From Curtobacterium sp. 'Ferrero' (GTDB lineage Bacteria > Actinomycetota > Actinomycetes > Actinomycetales > Microbacteriaceae): a DNA stretch of 46,099 bases. The stretch lies in NCBI RefSeq assembly GCF_002412165.1, contig NZ_NXIA01000018.1, forward strand, positions 1 through 46,099, written 5' to 3'. How positions within the stretch are numbered: position 1 is the first letter of the stretch; each line of letters begins with the position of its first letter. Under the pieces are notes generated by a model. The model had not been told where the DNA came from. It did not search any database and was given only the letters and a program-made list of their open reading frames with translations. Below, piece by piece: positions 14,240 to 22,621 of the stretch. Position numbers and translations under genes: made by a program.

Positions 14240-14328
14240 CCGAGGACCTGGTCGTCTTCATCGTCCTGGCCGTCTGCGCGACGGCGATCGTCTGCACCTG
14301 GATCGCGAAGGGAGGCGACGATGCCTGA
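14236..14328 (+). CDS. Single-pass membrane peptide, 30 aa
   Basis: One hydrophobic stretch (DLVVFIVLAVCATAIVCTWI) with a KGGDDA tail. Starts in an ATGA overlap and overlaps the next gene by eight bases. Too short for automatic gene finding, but the coupling and codon use support it. Confidence 0.5.
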   Translation: MTEDLVVFIVLAVCATAIVCTWIAKGGDDA

Positions 14329-14890
14329 GCCGACCGAGCAGGTGCCCGTGTCGATCGCACCGCTGCCCGATGACGCCCGCATGGACGCGTACTACTACGG
14401 CTTCGAGCGCACCGGCGTCGGGTTCATCGACGCGATCCTGTCGGCGGTCGCCATCGCCGGGAAGGGCGCGCACCACACCGAGTCATGGGGAGACCCCTGG
14501 GAAGGGACGGAGTACTACTTCCGTGGCCGCCCCGGGCTTCCTGACGCGGACAACGCCGTGGACCTGATCCAGAAGGCCGCGCAACAGGCTGCCGACGCCG
14601 TGCTCGCCCTGCTCTCGCAGCCGACCTCGACCGCCGAGCATGACGAAGACTGCTTTGCCGGTGAGTGGAACGAGGCAGCAGGAGTGACTTGCGTGTGCAC
14701 ATGCGGCGTCGAGCCGCCTAGACCCGAGGACATGGCACCGGGGACGACGTTCGATAGCGCCGGCGACACCTTCACCGTCATGGACTCGTTCGGCGATCGC
14801 TGGCTGCAGAAGGACGACGGCGACGCCTGGGACATCGAGGACATCGACCCGTCCACGATCCGCGACGTGACCCCGCCGCCGACCACGTGA
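14321..14890 (+). CDS. Unknown 189-aa early protein
   Basis: N-terminal half contains YYYGFERTGVGFIDAILSAV and WEGTEYYF; the middle has a small Cys cluster (CFAG, CVCTC) and the end is acidic with a beta-rich TFDSAGDTFTVMDSFGDRW. The middle and end have lower codon GC3 than neighbours, suggesting a composite history. Not recognised. Confidence 0.5.
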   Translation: MPEPTEQVPVSIAPLPDDARMDAYYYGFERTGVGFIDAILSAVAIAGKGAHHTESWGDPWEGTEYYFRGRPGLPDADNAVDLIQKAAQQAADAVLALLSQPTSTAEHDEDCFAGEWNEAAGVTCVCTCGVEPPRPEDMAPGTTFDSAGDTFTVMDSFGDRWLQKDDGDAWDIEDIDPSTIRDVTPPPTT

Positions 14891-15093
14891 CCGGACTCGA
14901 CCCGCAGCGGCTCGTCACCCTCCGCGCCGCCGAGAAGCTCGTCGGCCGCTCCCGCCGCACCCTGCTCGCCTGGCAGGCCGACGGGATGCCGACCGAGCTC
15001 CTCGGCGGCGTCCGCCACGTCCGCGTCGCCGACCTCACCGACTGGCAGCGGAGACACGGGCGCCGCCACGGACGCACCCGCGACACGATCTGA
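14887..15093 (+). CDS. Helix-turn-helix protein, last gene of the early operon
   Basis: 68 aa with a MerR/excisionase-type pattern: LVTLRAAEKLVGRSRRTLLA (turn), then GGVRHVRVADLTDWQRRH (wing and helix). A DNA-binding protein at the end of the early operon, next to the gene-free early/late junction, could switch on late genes, or could be a second directionality factor. The role is open. GTGA overlap with the previous gene. Confidence 0.6.
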   Translation: MTGLDPQRLVTLRAAEKLVGRSRRTLLAWQADGMPTELLGGVRHVRVADLTDWQRRHGRRHGRTRDTI

Positions 15094-15132
15094 CCCCCGA
15101 ACGAGGAGTGCCCCGAACTGCACCCCTCACCT

Positions 15133-15141
15133 GATATGCTT
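15133..15141 (+). promoter_or_regulatory. Possible extended -10 promoter
   Basis: TGATATGCT fits an extended -10 (TGn plus TATGCT); no good -35 is present. A start near 15147 would give only about 45 nt before the terminator at 15158-15190. Confidence 0.35.
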
Positions 15142-15157
15142 CGCATGCAGCACAACT

Positions 15158-15190
15158 CGGCCCAGACCTCACGGTCCGGGCCGTTCGTGT
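15158..15190 (+). terminator. Terminator after the early operon
   Basis: Stem CGGCCC-A-GACC with GGTC-C-GGGCCG, loop TCAC (15158-15183), followed by TTCGTGT. One internal A/C mismatch, strong GC stem, modest U-tract. It would end early transcripts about 65 bases after the last early gene. Confidence 0.65.
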
Positions 15191-15612
15191 ATCCGCATCC
15201 GAAGACCGGGGTTTGAATCCCCAGCCTGATGTCACCGGCTCGGCCGCGACGTGGGCGAAGCACAGCGGCACAGTGCAGCGGATGCGTCGAGCGCCTCGCG
15301 GCCGTCAAGTCCTGGCCGGGCCGTCTGCGGGGCGCTCCCACACTCTTCCCCGTGCCCGCCGACACGCACCGCTACCGCACACGCCACGACCGAACAACCG
15401 CAGCACAGCCCCGCTGCACTCGTGCCCGCCCTGAGCGGCAACGTCCGGCCGTCGCAAGCGAACCACCGCACACGGCGTCGAGCACGGGGAACACCCTCAC
15501 GGGGTGGGCGTCAACGCGCGCCCGCCGTAGCCGCGAAGGCCGCCGCAACACGGCGCGATCTCCCGCCGAGACGACCTGCGCCCACCCCGGAACACCCCCA
15601 CCACACGAGGAT

Positions 15613-15641
15613 GCCCCAGCGCTGCGTGAACAGCCTGGGGC
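15613..15641 (+). other. Stem-loop upstream of the HNH/terminase block
   Basis: GCCCCAG/CTGGGGC stem plus inner GCTG/CAGC, loop CGTGAA. No U-tract follows, so a classical terminator is unlikely; an mRNA 5' structure or a cos-proximal element are options. Confidence 0.35.
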
Positions 15642-15663
15642 GTGACCGACTTTCGAGGAGTCG

Positions 15664-16218
15664 ATGATGCAATCATGCTCGATCGATGGGTGCCGAGGCA
15701 AGATCAAGGCCCGAGGCTGGTGTAGCGCCCACTACCAGCGGTGGCGTGCGTGGGGCGACCCGCTCATGTCGAAGCAGCACAAGCCGGTCCCGCCATGTTC
15801 CATCGCGACCTGTGACGCACCAGCCCGGAACGCGTCAGCGGCGTACTGCAACCGGCACGACAAGCGCATCCGGAAGCACGGCAACGCCGACGTGGTCGCG
15901 TTCGCCCGAGCCGACGATGCAACGCCGCTGGCTGACCGCCTACGTCTGCACGCTGACATCGGCGGACCGGACGATTGCTGGGAGTGGCAGGGTGCCCGGA
16001 ACGCCGACGGGTACGGGGTGACGAAGACCGAGCTCGGCAACCTCGCACACCGAGTCTCCTACCAGGTGTGGGTCGGACCGATCCCAGATGGCTACTTCGC
16101 CTGCCATACCTGCGACAACCCGCCGTGCATCAACCCACGGCACCTCTTCACAGGTTCCCCCGCCGACAACGTGCACGACATGATCCGCAAGGGCCGCAAC
16201 CGACGGAGGGCAGCATGA
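15664..16218 (+). CDS. HNH endonuclease next to terminase
   Basis: 184 aa. The C-terminal HNH module has HRVSYQVWVGPIPDGYFACH, then CDNPPCINPRHLF and NVHDMIRKGR (about 128-178), an HNH_3-like arrangement. Two N-terminal Cys/His knuckles (CSIDGC...CSAH and CSIATC...CNRH) look like a duplication. HNH enzymes beside terminase genes assist cos cleavage in several phages, so a packaging role is likely. GC is lower than in neighbours, hinting at separate acquisition. ATGATG double start with GAGGAG; I chose the first. Confidence 0.82.
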   Translation: MMQSCSIDGCRGKIKARGWCSAHYQRWRAWGDPLMSKQHKPVPPCSIATCDAPARNASAAYCNRHDKRIRKHGNADVVAFARADDATPLADRLRLHADIGGPDDCWEWQGARNADGYGVTKTELGNLAHRVSYQVWVGPIPDGYFACHTCDNPPCINPRHLFTGSPADNVHDMIRKGRNRRRAA

Positions 16219-16445
16219 GTGGGATATCGCTCGGCGCCGACTTCAACGCCGACCTCGTAGCCCTCGCAGGCTGGGACCCCACCGCCGTCGACCCGTCCAC
16301 CCTCGGCATCGCGTTCGTGAACCAGGGCGGCCAGACCACGGTCACCGCGACCGCAACCAGCAACGTCGACACCGACGCTCTCAACGCCCTCATCCGCAAG
16401 CACATCCCCGCACCCGCCAGCGCACCGCAAGCGGACAGCAGCTAG
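16215..16445 (+). CDS. Unknown 76-aa protein between HNH and terminase
   Basis: Gly/Ala/Thr-rich with a TTVTATATSNVDTDALNALI stretch. ATGA overlap with the HNH gene. No family recognised. Confidence 0.5.
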   Translation: MSGISLGADFNADLVALAGWDPTAVDPSTLGIAFVNQGGQTTVTATATSNVDTDALNALIRKHIPAPASAPQADSS

Positions 16446-16463
16446 CCACGCTAGCGTCCTGCC

Positions 16464-16658
16464 ATGCGCTGCACCTCCAAGTTCCTCACCTACGCGTGCC
16501 AACACGCAGCCGAACACGAGGGCCCCCACCAATCCGAGAACAGCACCTCATCCGCACGCTGGAACAACGGTGCGGTCCGTCTACTCGCCCGCTCCCGGCG
16601 GAGACGTCAAGTCGTTCTCGAATTCGGTCAAGAAATCAACTACCCAATCTGGCTCTGA
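16464..16658 (+). CDS. Possible small Cys/His protein
   Basis: 64 aa. The start (MRCTSKFLTYACQHAAEHEG, then PH) has the C-x8-C with HEGPH knuckle seen in small actinophage proteins. After about residue 36 codon bias fades and the sequence becomes Arg-rich, so the 3' part may be degraded or frameshifted. No good ribosome site. Confidence 0.4.
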   Translation: MRCTSKFLTYACQHAAEHEGPHQSENSTSSARWNNGAVRLLARSRRRRQVVLEFGQEINYPIWL

Positions 16659-16809
16659 ATCACCAGACGCATCCCCACCCACTCGTGGCAAACCACTCAT
16701 ACACGTGACGCTACGACGGCCGAACACCACCCTCACCACCATCCGCGCACCGAGGACACAGAAACCCACCCTTCGATGAGCGCCCAGGCGGCGCACGGAG
16801 ACGAGAACC

Positions 16810-17322
16810 ATGACCGACGACACGACCGCACCTGGTCCAGTCCAGGACCCTGCCGTGCGCGCGAGGGTCGCTGCTCTGCACGCTCAGGGGAAGGGGCGGA
16901 ACGCGATCGCCGCGGAGCTCGGCCTCGGCAACTCGACGGTCACTCGCATCGCGAAGGCCCTCGGGTTGGACTTCTCCCGGGCGCAGACGGCGGTCGCGGT
17001 CGCTGCCCGGGTGCGGACGCTCAAGGAGCGTCGGGCGGAGATCGTGTCTCGGCTGTACACGCGTGCGGAGTCGAACCTCGACCGGCTCGAGGCGGACACG
17101 TTCCGGACGCTCGTGCGTGGTGAGGGTGGCGCGGAGCACGTCGACGAGCTCGACTTCGTCCCGCCGGAGCATGAGCGGGCGCTCGTCGCGACGATCGGTA
17201 CCGCGTTGACGGCGGCCGCGAAGCTGGAACTGCAGGACGGTGACCAGAAGGCGGACGACGCGAAGTCGCTGCTGCGGAACCTCGGTGCCGCGTTGCAGGC
17301 CATCCCCGACGGGGACGAGTAG
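16810..17322 (+). CDS. terS: Terminase small subunit
   Basis: 170 aa. N-terminal helix-turn-helix (about 16-52: VRARVAALHAQGKGRNAIAA, then LGLGNSTVTRIAKALG), followed by long helices (60-110) and a C-terminal segment that would contact the large subunit. It recognises phage DNA ends and recruits the motor. Directly upstream of the large subunit; GGAGACGAGAACC precedes the ATG. Confidence 0.8.
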   Translation: MTDDTTAPGPVQDPAVRARVAALHAQGKGRNAIAAELGLGNSTVTRIAKALGLDFSRAQTAVAVAARVRTLKERRAEIVSRLYTRAESNLDRLEADTFRTLVRGEGGAEHVDELDFVPPEHERALVATIGTALTAAAKLELQDGDQKADDAKSLLRNLGAALQAIPDGDE

Positions 17323-17408
17323 ACGCCTCGGTCCGGGTGTGTTCGGGTCACGCCCGGGCCGAGAGCACGACGACGGAGGGACACGCGCCCCGCACGACGG
17401 GAGGACGC

Positions 17409-18704
17409 ATGTCGCTCGACTCGTTCGTCCGTGCCCCGTTCTCCCGCAAGCAGCTCCTCTCGATCCGCGACTGCACCGCGTCGGTGAACATCTGGGATGG
17501 CAGCATCCGCGCCGGCAAGACGCTCGTGTCGCTCGTCGCGTGGATGATCTTCATCGCCGACGCGCCGCCGACCGGTGAGATCGTGATGATCGGCCGCACC
17601 CGCGAGTCGATCGCCCGCAACATCTTCGGCGTCCTGCAGGACCGCACCCTGTTCGGTGACCTCGCCGACCACGTCGTCTACACGCCCGGCGCACCGACCG
17701 GGGTGATCCTCGGCCGCCGCGTGCACGTCATCGGCGCGTCCGACGTCAAGGCGGAGAAGACGATCCGAGGCATGACCGTCGCTGGCGCGTACGTCGACGA
17801 GGTCACCGTGATCCCCGAGGAGTTCTTCACCCAGCTGCTCGGCCGCATGTCGGTGCGCGGTGCACGCCTGTTCGGCACCACGAACCCCGACAACCCGGCA
17901 CACTGGCTGAAGCGGAAGTTCCTCGACCGGCTCGCGGACCTGCCCGACTGGCGGTACTTCCAGTTCCGGATGACCGACAACCCGTCGCTCACCCCCGAGT
18001 TCATCGCCGCGAAGCACCGCGAGTTCACCGGCCTGTGGTTCCGCCGGTTCATTCTCGGCGAGTGGGTCGCCGCTGAGGGCGCCGTCTACGACATGTGGGA
18101 CCCGGACCGGCACGTCGTCCCCTTCGACGACCTCCCACCGATCCGCCGGTTCCTCGGCGTCGGCATCGACTACGGCACGAACCACGCCACTTCCGCGATG
18201 GCGCTCGGCCTCGGCTACGACCGCCGCCTGTACCTCCTCGACGAGCTCCGCATCGACGCCGCCCAGTCGCAGCACCGGTTCACGGACTCCGAGCAGGCAC
18301 GCCTCGTGAAGCAGTGGCTCCCGAAGCCGCACATGCCCGACGAGCACGGCCTCCGCCCCGAGTGGCTGATCGCCGATCAGGCGGGTGCGTCGTTCCGTGA
18401 GGAGCTGTCCCGCGACCGGCCCGGCGAACCCGCCGTGCACACGCACGCCGCGGACAAGGACGTGAAGTACGGCATCAGCACGATGGCGTCGCTCCTCGGC
18501 GACGGGCACCTGCTCGTCTCCGACCGCTGCCAGGGGTTCATCGTCGAAGCGCCCGGCTACTCGTGGGACCCGAAGAAGGTTCAGGCGGGGCAGGACGAAC
18601 CGATCAAGGTCGCTGACGACTCCCTCGACGCCGCCCGCTACATCGTGACCACGCTCGAGCATCAGTGGCGCGACGAACTCCGCTCATCCGTTCCCGCATT
18701 CTGA
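17409..18704 (+). CDS. terL: Terminase large subunit
   Basis: 431 aa packaging motor and nuclease. Walker A GSIRAGKT (31-38), Walker B GAYVDEV with D130 and E131, and the coupling segment GTTNPDNP (156-163). The RNase H-like nuclease has D254 (VGIDYGTN), D323 (LIADQAG) and D404/D407 (ADDSLDAARY). Normal length for PBSX/Terminase_3-type proteins. I chose ATG 17409 for its GGGAGG and position; the open frame extends back to 17337. Confidence 0.93.
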   Translation: MSLDSFVRAPFSRKQLLSIRDCTASVNIWDGSIRAGKTLVSLVAWMIFIADAPPTGEIVMIGRTRESIARNIFGVLQDRTLFGDLADHVVYTPGAPTGVILGRRVHVIGASDVKAEKTIRGMTVAGAYVDEVTVIPEEFFTQLLGRMSVRGARLFGTTNPDNPAHWLKRKFLDRLADLPDWRYFQFRMTDNPSLTPEFIAAKHREFTGLWFRRFILGEWVAAEGAVYDMWDPDRHVVPFDDLPPIRRFLGVGIDYGTNHATSAMALGLGYDRRLYLLDELRIDAAQSQHRFTDSEQARLVKQWLPKPHMPDEHGLRPEWLIADQAGASFREELSRDRPGEPAVHTHAADKDVKYGISTMASLLGDGHLLVSDRCQGFIVEAPGYSWDPKKVQAGQDEPIKVADDSLDAARYIVTTLEHQWRDELRSSVPAF

Positions 18705-18714
18705 GGAGGCGACC

Positions 18715-20361
18715 ATGCCGCTGCCCGCTGGTGGACCGAAGGTCGCGTGGCCGCCGCAGCGCCTCACCGTCGTCCTCGACAAGGTGCGGGAGTGGGACGC
18801 CTGGTGGACGGGCGACCTGGACCGGCTGCAGGCCGTGTACGCCGGCACCGTCGCCCCGCAGGGCCCGGCTGGTGCGTTCTACCGCTCCGACACGGGCCGC
18901 GCCGTCGTGAACGCTGGTCGCGCCATCAAGCGGTGGTTCGTCGGTGAGGCACCGTCGGCGACGGACCGGAACACGAAGGTGCCCGTCCCGATCGCGGCGG
19001 AGATGTGCCAGGCGTCGTCGGACCTGCTGTTCTCCGACCCGTTCACCGTCACCGTCACCGACAAGGGCATGCAGGCCCGCCTCGAGGAGATCCTCGACGA
19101 CGACTTCCACACCACGATCGCGGAAGCTGCGGAGCTCGCGGCCGCGCACGGCGGCGTGTACCTCGTCACGTCGTGGGATGAGCAGGTCACGGACCGCGCG
19201 TTCCCCACGATCCGCCACTCCGACGAGGCGGACCCCGAGTTCCGGTTCGGACGGCTGCAGGCGGTCACGTTCTGGACGATCGTCCAGCAGGGCCACGGCG
19301 ACACCGTGTGGCGGCACCTGGAACGTCACGAACTGCGTGGCGGCCGCGGCGTGATCCTCCACGGCCTGTACGAGGGCACGTCGGACACACTCGGCGTGCA
19401 GGTCAGCCTCAGCACGGTCGAAGCGACCGCGCCGCTGGCCGTCCACCAGGACCTCAACCTCGAGGGCACCATCGACACCGGCTCCCCCGGCCTCGCCGCC
19501 GTGTACGTGCCGAACCAGACCCCGAACCGGATGTGGCGCCGCGACCCGGTCGGCCGGAACCTCGGCCGGTCGGACCTCGACGGCACAGAACGCCTCATGG
19601 ACGAGCTCGTCGAGACGATGTCGGACCTCGCCCGTGCCCGGCGTGCCGCTCGTGCCCGGGTGCTGCACTCGAAGGCGCTGGCGAAGAACCTCGGCCCCGG
19701 TCAGGGGTCGGTGATCGACACGGCGCAGGAGACGTACGTCGGCGTGGAGGCGGGCGTCCGCGACGTGAAGCTGTCGGACCTGGTCCAGACGGTGCAGCCG
19801 ACGTTCGACCCGTCCGGCTACCTGACGACGGCGCGGGCGCTGCTCGAGCAGATCGTCGAGCTCGCCGGCTACTCGGCGCAGACGTTCGGCCTCGACACCG
19901 GCGGCTCCGGCACGTCGAAGCAGGGCGGCCAGCGCACCGCGACCGAGGTCGAGTCGCGGGAGCGGCGATCCCTGATGACCCGCGGCCGGAAGCTGCGGGA
20001 GTGGAAGCCGGCGCTGCACCGGTTCGTCACGAAGCTGCTCCTCGTCGACGCGTACGTGTTCGGCGGGTCCGGCTCGGTGACGGACCTCGCGATCGAGTTC
20101 TCCGACGGCGTGCAGGACACCCCGCTCACGCTCGCCCAGACGACGCAGGCGCTCTACCAGGGGCAGTCGGCGTCGATCGAGACGCGCGTCGCGTGGCTGC
20201 ACCCCGACTGGCAGGACGAGCAGGTGCAGAAGGAGGCGGCGAAGATCCGCGAGGAGTTCGCCCTCACCGCCCTCACCGATCCCGCGCTGACCAGCTTCGA
20301 CGCAACGCAGGGAGCAGACGGTGGCGGAACAGCAGCAGGAGCAGCGGCGACCGACCAGTGA
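18715..20361 (+). CDS. Portal protein (SPP1 gp6-like)
   Basis: 548 aa, usual portal size. Forms the dodecameric ring at one capsid vertex through which DNA passes and to which terminase docks. Supporting stretches: VPVPIAAEMCQASSDLLFSD (portal wing) and QGSVIDTAQETYVGVEAG, then LLEQIVELAGYSAQTFGLDT, an SPP1-type clip/stem pattern. GAGGAGG before the ATG. Ala/Gly-rich, flexible C-terminus. It overlaps the next gene by 41 bases. Confidence 0.87.
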   Translation: MPLPAGGPKVAWPPQRLTVVLDKVREWDAWWTGDLDRLQAVYAGTVAPQGPAGAFYRSDTGRAVVNAGRAIKRWFVGEAPSATDRNTKVPVPIAAEMCQASSDLLFSDPFTVTVTDKGMQARLEEILDDDFHTTIAEAAELAAAHGGVYLVTSWDEQVTDRAFPTIRHSDEADPEFRFGRLQAVTFWTIVQQGHGDTVWRHLERHELRGGRGVILHGLYEGTSDTLGVQVSLSTVEATAPLAVHQDLNLEGTIDTGSPGLAAVYVPNQTPNRMWRRDPVGRNLGRSDLDGTERLMDELVETMSDLARARRAARARVLHSKALAKNLGPGQGSVIDTAQETYVGVEAGVRDVKLSDLVQTVQPTFDPSGYLTTARALLEQIVELAGYSAQTFGLDTGGSGTSKQGGQRTATEVESRERRSLMTRGRKLREWKPALHRFVTKLLLVDAYVFGGSGSVTDLAIEFSDGVQDTPLTLAQTTQALYQGQSASIETRVAWLHPDWQDEQVQKEAAKIREEFALTALTDPALTSFDATQGADGGGTAAGAAATDQ

Positions 20362-21571
20362 GGCGGTCGCCGCGCTCGTCGCCGTGCACATCGCCGCGGA
20401 GTCGCACCTGCTCGACACGATCACCCTGATCCTGCGCCGGGCGGGGTCGCTCGCGTCGGCGCTGCCGCAGATCCGCCGCGTCGTCCGCCAGACGGTGCAG
20501 CACCTCAACCGGGTCGTCCCGCCGCTGATCGACGAGGTCATCGACGGGGAACTGCTCGACGGCGCGTCTGCCGCGGACCGGGACGTGCTCGAGGAGATCC
20601 ATCAGCTCACCTCCGACGGTGATCACGCGATCGAGGGGCGCATCCGGGCGATGCTCGACCGGTCGCTGCCTCCGGGCGCGTCCAGGGGGACGCCCGGCGG
20701 CGGGCCACCGAAGCCGCCCGGCACGGACCTGGTGCGCGGAGACGCGCCGAAGCCGTTCGACTTCTCCGTCCCCCACTCGGTGCGGGCGGAGGCGGCGATC
20801 CGCGCGGACCTGGTGTCCGAGCTGACCGACGTGCGGCGCCGCATCACCCGACTCGACAACGACATCTACAAGATGCTCGCCCCGCAGTCGGCGCGGGTGC
20901 AGGTGCTCGACGTGGAGCTGACGCCGGCGCAGGCGCAGGCGATCGCGTGGCGGGACTTCACGTCGAACGGCATCACCGGGTTCGTCGACCGGTCCGGCCG
21001 TGAGTGGTCGCTGTCGGCGTACACGGAGATGGCGGTCCGCACGGCCGCGGCGCGCGCGTTCAACGCGTCGCACCTGGAACGGATGCTCGCGATCGGGATC
21101 CGCTACTTCACCGTCGCGGACACCGGCTCCCCGTGCCCGCTGTGCCTGCCGTGGCAGGGCGCTGTGCTGACGAACGGGCCCGTCGTCGCCCCGGAGCTGC
21201 CGGTCGACGCGACGATCGCGGAGGCGACCAGCCGGGGCCTGTTCCACCCGCAGTGCCGACACCACCTGGTCGGCGTGTTCCCCGGCATCACGACGCTGCC
21301 GCCCCGGCAGACGTGGACGCCAGCGCGCGACGCCCGCTACAAGGCGGTGCAGAAGCAGCGCCGCCTCGAGCTGGCGGTGCGGAAGGCGAAGCGGCAGATC
21401 GAGAACGCCCTCGACGGCGACATGGCCGCCGACGCGCAGGCGAAGGTACGGGCGGCGCAGAAACGGCTCCGCGACCACGTCAACAGCCGCGACGACCTCG
21501 CCCGCAACTCGCGCCGCGAGCAACCCCACCTCCGGGACGCGTACGCGCAGATCCCGCTCTTCACCAGCTAG
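20321..21571 (+). CDS. MuF-like minor capsid protein
   Basis: 416 aa. The middle resembles phage minor capsid protein 2/MuF: WRDFTSNGITGFVDRSGREW, YTEMAVRTAAARAFNASHLE, then a zinc-like CPLC (268-271 region) and HPQCRHH. N-terminal 110 residues are helical; the C-terminus is a basic coiled coil. Such proteins sit inside the head beside the portal and may be injected. GTG start lies within the portal gene. Confidence 0.8.
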   Translation: MAEQQQEQRRPTSEAVAALVAVHIAAESHLLDTITLILRRAGSLASALPQIRRVVRQTVQHLNRVVPPLIDEVIDGELLDGASAADRDVLEEIHQLTSDGDHAIEGRIRAMLDRSLPPGASRGTPGGGPPKPPGTDLVRGDAPKPFDFSVPHSVRAEAAIRADLVSELTDVRRRITRLDNDIYKMLAPQSARVQVLDVELTPAQAQAIAWRDFTSNGITGFVDRSGREWSLSAYTEMAVRTAAARAFNASHLERMLAIGIRYFTVADTGSPCPLCLPWQGAVLTNGPVVAPELPVDATIAEATSRGLFHPQCRHHLVGVFPGITTLPPRQTWTPARDARYKAVQKQRRLELAVRKAKRQIENALDGDMAADAQAKVRAAQKRLRDHVNSRDDLARNSRREQPHLRDAYAQIPLFTS

Positions 21572-21580
21572 GAGGCCGTC

Positions 21581-21727
21581 GTGATCCTCGGCATCGGCAC
21601 GGCCGTCATCCACCAGGAGCGCGTCTGGACCGTCATCGCGGTCCGGCAGCACACCCGCGTGCTCCGCTCCCTCGACGGCCGCACCGTCGCCTACGAGGCC
21701 GTCGACCGGCTCACGGAGGCACCGTGA
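21581..21727 (+). CDS. Unknown 48-aa protein
   Basis: Short beta-rich sequence (GIGTAVIHQERVWTVIAVRQ) resembling a small barrel. GTG with GGAGG nearby and a GTGA overlap with the next gene. Not recognised. Confidence 0.5.
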   Translation: MILGIGTAVIHQERVWTVIAVRQHTRVLRSLDGRTVAYEAVDRLTEAP

Positions 21728-21822
21728 CCGACAACCGGTGGCCGCTCGGCCCCATCACCGACCTACCCAAGCCCGGCCCGGCGCCGGACTCCACCCCCGA
21801 GGAACCCAGGAGGCTCCCGTGA
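21724..21822 (+). CDS. Proline-rich 32-aa peptide
   Basis: Tiny frame overlapping both neighbours by GTGA, with PLGPITDLPKPGPAPDSTPE composition. It may be real or just coupling sequence for the scaffold gene; its stretch contains the scaffold's AGGAGG. Confidence 0.35.
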   Translation: MTDNRWPLGPITDLPKPGPAPDSTPEEPRRLP

Positions 21823-22604
21823 CCTGCACCGTCCCCACCGCACTCCCCGTCGTCGCTGACCGTGACGGCCTCGCCGTCATCGGCCGCACCCGCCACGCCC
21901 TCATGGGCCTCCGCTACAGCGGCGGCGAGGGCGGCGCAGGCGCCGGCGCAGGAGCCTCCGACGCCGGCGCCGCCGACCAGCAGGCCGCCGCGGGCACGCA
22001 GAGCGGCACCGAGGCCGGCGCGCAGAGCACGACCGCCGACACGACCGCCGGATCGGGCGGTGAGCCGCAGGACGTTGCGTCGCTGCCCGGATGGGCGCAG
22101 AAGATCATCACCGACACCCGCGCCGAGGCCGCGAAGTACCGCACCGGCCAGCAGTCCGCCGCGCAGACCGCGCAGCAGGAGCTCGCCGACAAGGTCGCCG
22201 TCGCCCTCGGCCTCAAGACCGACGACGCGCAGGACCCCGCGAAGCTCACCGCCGCCGTCACCGCCGCGCAGGACGCCGCGAAGGCCACCGAACGCCGCCT
22301 CGCCGTGTTCACCGCCGCCGCCGACACCGCGCAGGCGAACGCGCTCCTCAACCGACTCGACTTCACCAACTCCATCGCCGGGCTGGACCCGTCCGATGGT
22401 CCCGCGTTCCAGGCAGCCGTCAAGGCCGCCGTCGACGCGGACCCCTCGCTCAAGACGACCCGGGCGGTCGGCGCGAGCACGGCCGCACCCGAGGCAGGAA
22501 GCCCCGAGGGCGGCCCGATCACCGAAGCGCAGCTCGCGCAGATGACCCCCGAGCAGATCGACAAGGCGTACCGCGAGGGCCGCCTCAAGCACCTGCTCGG
22601 CTAA
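21819..22604 (+). CDS. Scaffolding protein
   Basis: 261 aa. Gly/Ala-rich low-complexity start (about 35-90), long Ala/Gln/Lys helix (105-190, KIITDTRAEAAKYRTGQQSA onward) and a short basic helical end (QIDKAYREGRLKHLLG), the layout of phage scaffolds that guide coat assembly and then leave. Directly before the major capsid gene. GTG with AGGAGG; overlaps the previous stop. Confidence 0.75.
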   Translation: MTCTVPTALPVVADRDGLAVIGRTRHALMGLRYSGGEGGAGAGAGASDAGAADQQAAAGTQSGTEAGAQSTTADTTAGSGGEPQDVASLPGWAQKIITDTRAEAAKYRTGQQSAAQTAQQELADKVAVALGLKTDDAQDPAKLTAAVTAAQDAAKATERRLAVFTAAADTAQANALLNRLDFTNSIAGLDPSDGPAFQAAVKAAVDADPSLKTTRAVGASTAAPEAGSPEGGPITEAQLAQMTPEQIDKAYREGRLKHLLG

Positions 22605-22621
22605 CCAGAAGGGCACCACCC

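Larger units (their letters stand above)
15094..15663. other. Gene-free early/late junction
   Basis: No frame here has the phage codon bias. It holds a possible extended -10 promoter and terminator (15133-15190), a T-arm-like hairpin GGGGTTTGAATCCCC (15208-15222), and a hairpin at 15613-15641 shortly before the HNH/terminase block. A cos site and late promoter would be expected about here; I cannot place either from sequence alone. Confidence 0.6.

Noticed and set aside
15206..15230. tRNA gene with T-arm GGGGTTTGAATCCCC
   Set aside because: No matching acceptor, D or anticodon arm upstream, and the loop lacks the conserved C.
15213..15667. Overlapping 70-140-aa frames in the early/late junction
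   Set aside because: Three frames open at once in GC-rich DNA, no bias, Arg/Pro/Thr-rich nonsense composition.
16884..20541. Long minus-strand frames (592 and 645 aa) opposite terminase and portal
   Set aside because: They mirror strongly biased plus-strand genes with clear motifs; high GC leaves antisense frames open.
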